From Candidatus Falkowiibacteriota bacterium (GTDB lineage Bacteria; Patescibacteriota; Patescibacteriia; Patescibacteriales; GWE2-39-37), in contig JAAXVE010000018.1 in the NCBI GenBank assembly GCA_013335665.1, positions 5,744 through 10,858 on the forward strand: DNA of 5,115 bases. Reading direction: 5' to 3'. The translations under genes were made by a program, and so were the position numbers. The first letter of the stretch is position 1, and the number at the start of each line of letters is the position of its first letter. The notes below the pieces were generated by a model. It had not been told where the DNA came from and did no database searches. It worked only from the letters and a program-made list of their open reading frames with translations. Of this stretch, positions 4,950 through 5,115 are shown in pieces.

Positions 4950-5115
4950 ATGGCCAAGAAAGCACCAGTCAAAAAAACAGCCAATGTAAGGCAAAAGACC
5001 AAGAAGCCGGCCCCGTTGCCGACCAAGGTTTTGGCTTATTTGGAAAAAGCAGGCGTGCCGCATGAGGTTTTGTCTCATCGCACGGTTTATACTGCTTTTG
5101 ATGCCGCTTCGACCA
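4950..5115 (+). CDS. YbaK/EbsC-type aminoacyl-tRNA deacylase, 5' part
   Basis: An open frame from ATG 4950 to the window edge gives 55 residues. An in-frame TAA at 4941-4943 excludes any earlier start. Residues 1-22 are a basic, lysine/proline-rich tail (MAKKAPVKKTANVRQKTKKP), with no hydrophobic stretch for export. From residue 23 on, 'LPTKVLAYLEKAGVPHEVLSHRTVYTAFDAAST' matches the N-terminus of YbaK/prolyl-tRNA editing domains, which begin with a short helix, a beta strand 'yevveH' and 'TVYTAxDAAxT'. Such proteins usually hydrolyse mischarged tRNA (for example Cys-tRNA-Pro); the substrate here is unknown, and the catalytic region lies beyond the window. The lysine-rich tail may help bind tRNA (inference). 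It has its own promoter and no SD near the ATG. Confidence 0.75.
   Translation, partial: MAKKAPVKKTANVRQKTKKPAPLPTKVLAYLEKAGVPHEVLSHRTVYTAFDAAST

Overview
The window reads like bacterial chromosome from a Patescibacteria (Candidate Phyla Radiation) genome. The evidence is protein flavour: an OPRT-like protein with the NKDAIYP and CPxC motifs I associate with that group, a GH130 protein of the HKD...LFPEKINGEF type, a zinc-ribbon/membrane/thrombospondin-3 protein, a YbaK-type protein with a lysine-rich N-tail, and a truncated protein with the 'RIDEQ...INSYY...KLPDSLDTL...YELC' signature. This assignment is from memory, not a search. Every complete gene lies on the + strand, all visible stops are TAA or TAG, and no in-frame TGA is needed, so nothing suggests a recoded genome.

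Layout. Bases 1-410 hold the 3' end of a gene of the DUF5671-associated C-terminal type. Bases 411-605 are a regulatory stretch: a near-consensus promoter, then directly a hairpin with a T-rich 3' side, then several Shine-Dalgarno-like purine tracts and a possible 12-codon leader ORF. Bases 606-2201 are a tight pyrF-pyrE pair, encoding the two enzymes that turn orotate into UMP, closed by a clear intrinsic terminator. A new promoter overlaps the end of that terminator and drives a two-gene unit: a GH130 glycoside phosphorylase/hydrolase (2294-3340) and, 5 nt downstream, a zinc-ribbon, multi-pass membrane protein with three calcium-binding thrombospondin-3 repeats (3346-4836). A third promoter, with a perfect 10+8+10 dyad over its -10 box, precedes the 5' end of a YbaK/EbsC-type gene that runs off the window.

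How the genes work together. PyrE (orotate + PRPP to OMP) and PyrF (OMP to UMP) form a minimal terminal pyrimidine module. No other pyr gene is visible. The GH130 and thrombospondin-3 proteins are probably co-transcribed, but a shared function is not evident. pyrF and pyrE have strong GGAGG ribosome binding sites, while the three genes after them have none.

I do not see a clearly new multi-gene system. The features most worth a second look are the promoter/hairpin arrangement ahead of pyrF, the altered PRPP loop and insertion in PyrE, the dyad over the last promoter, and the domain make-up of the thrombospondin-3 protein.
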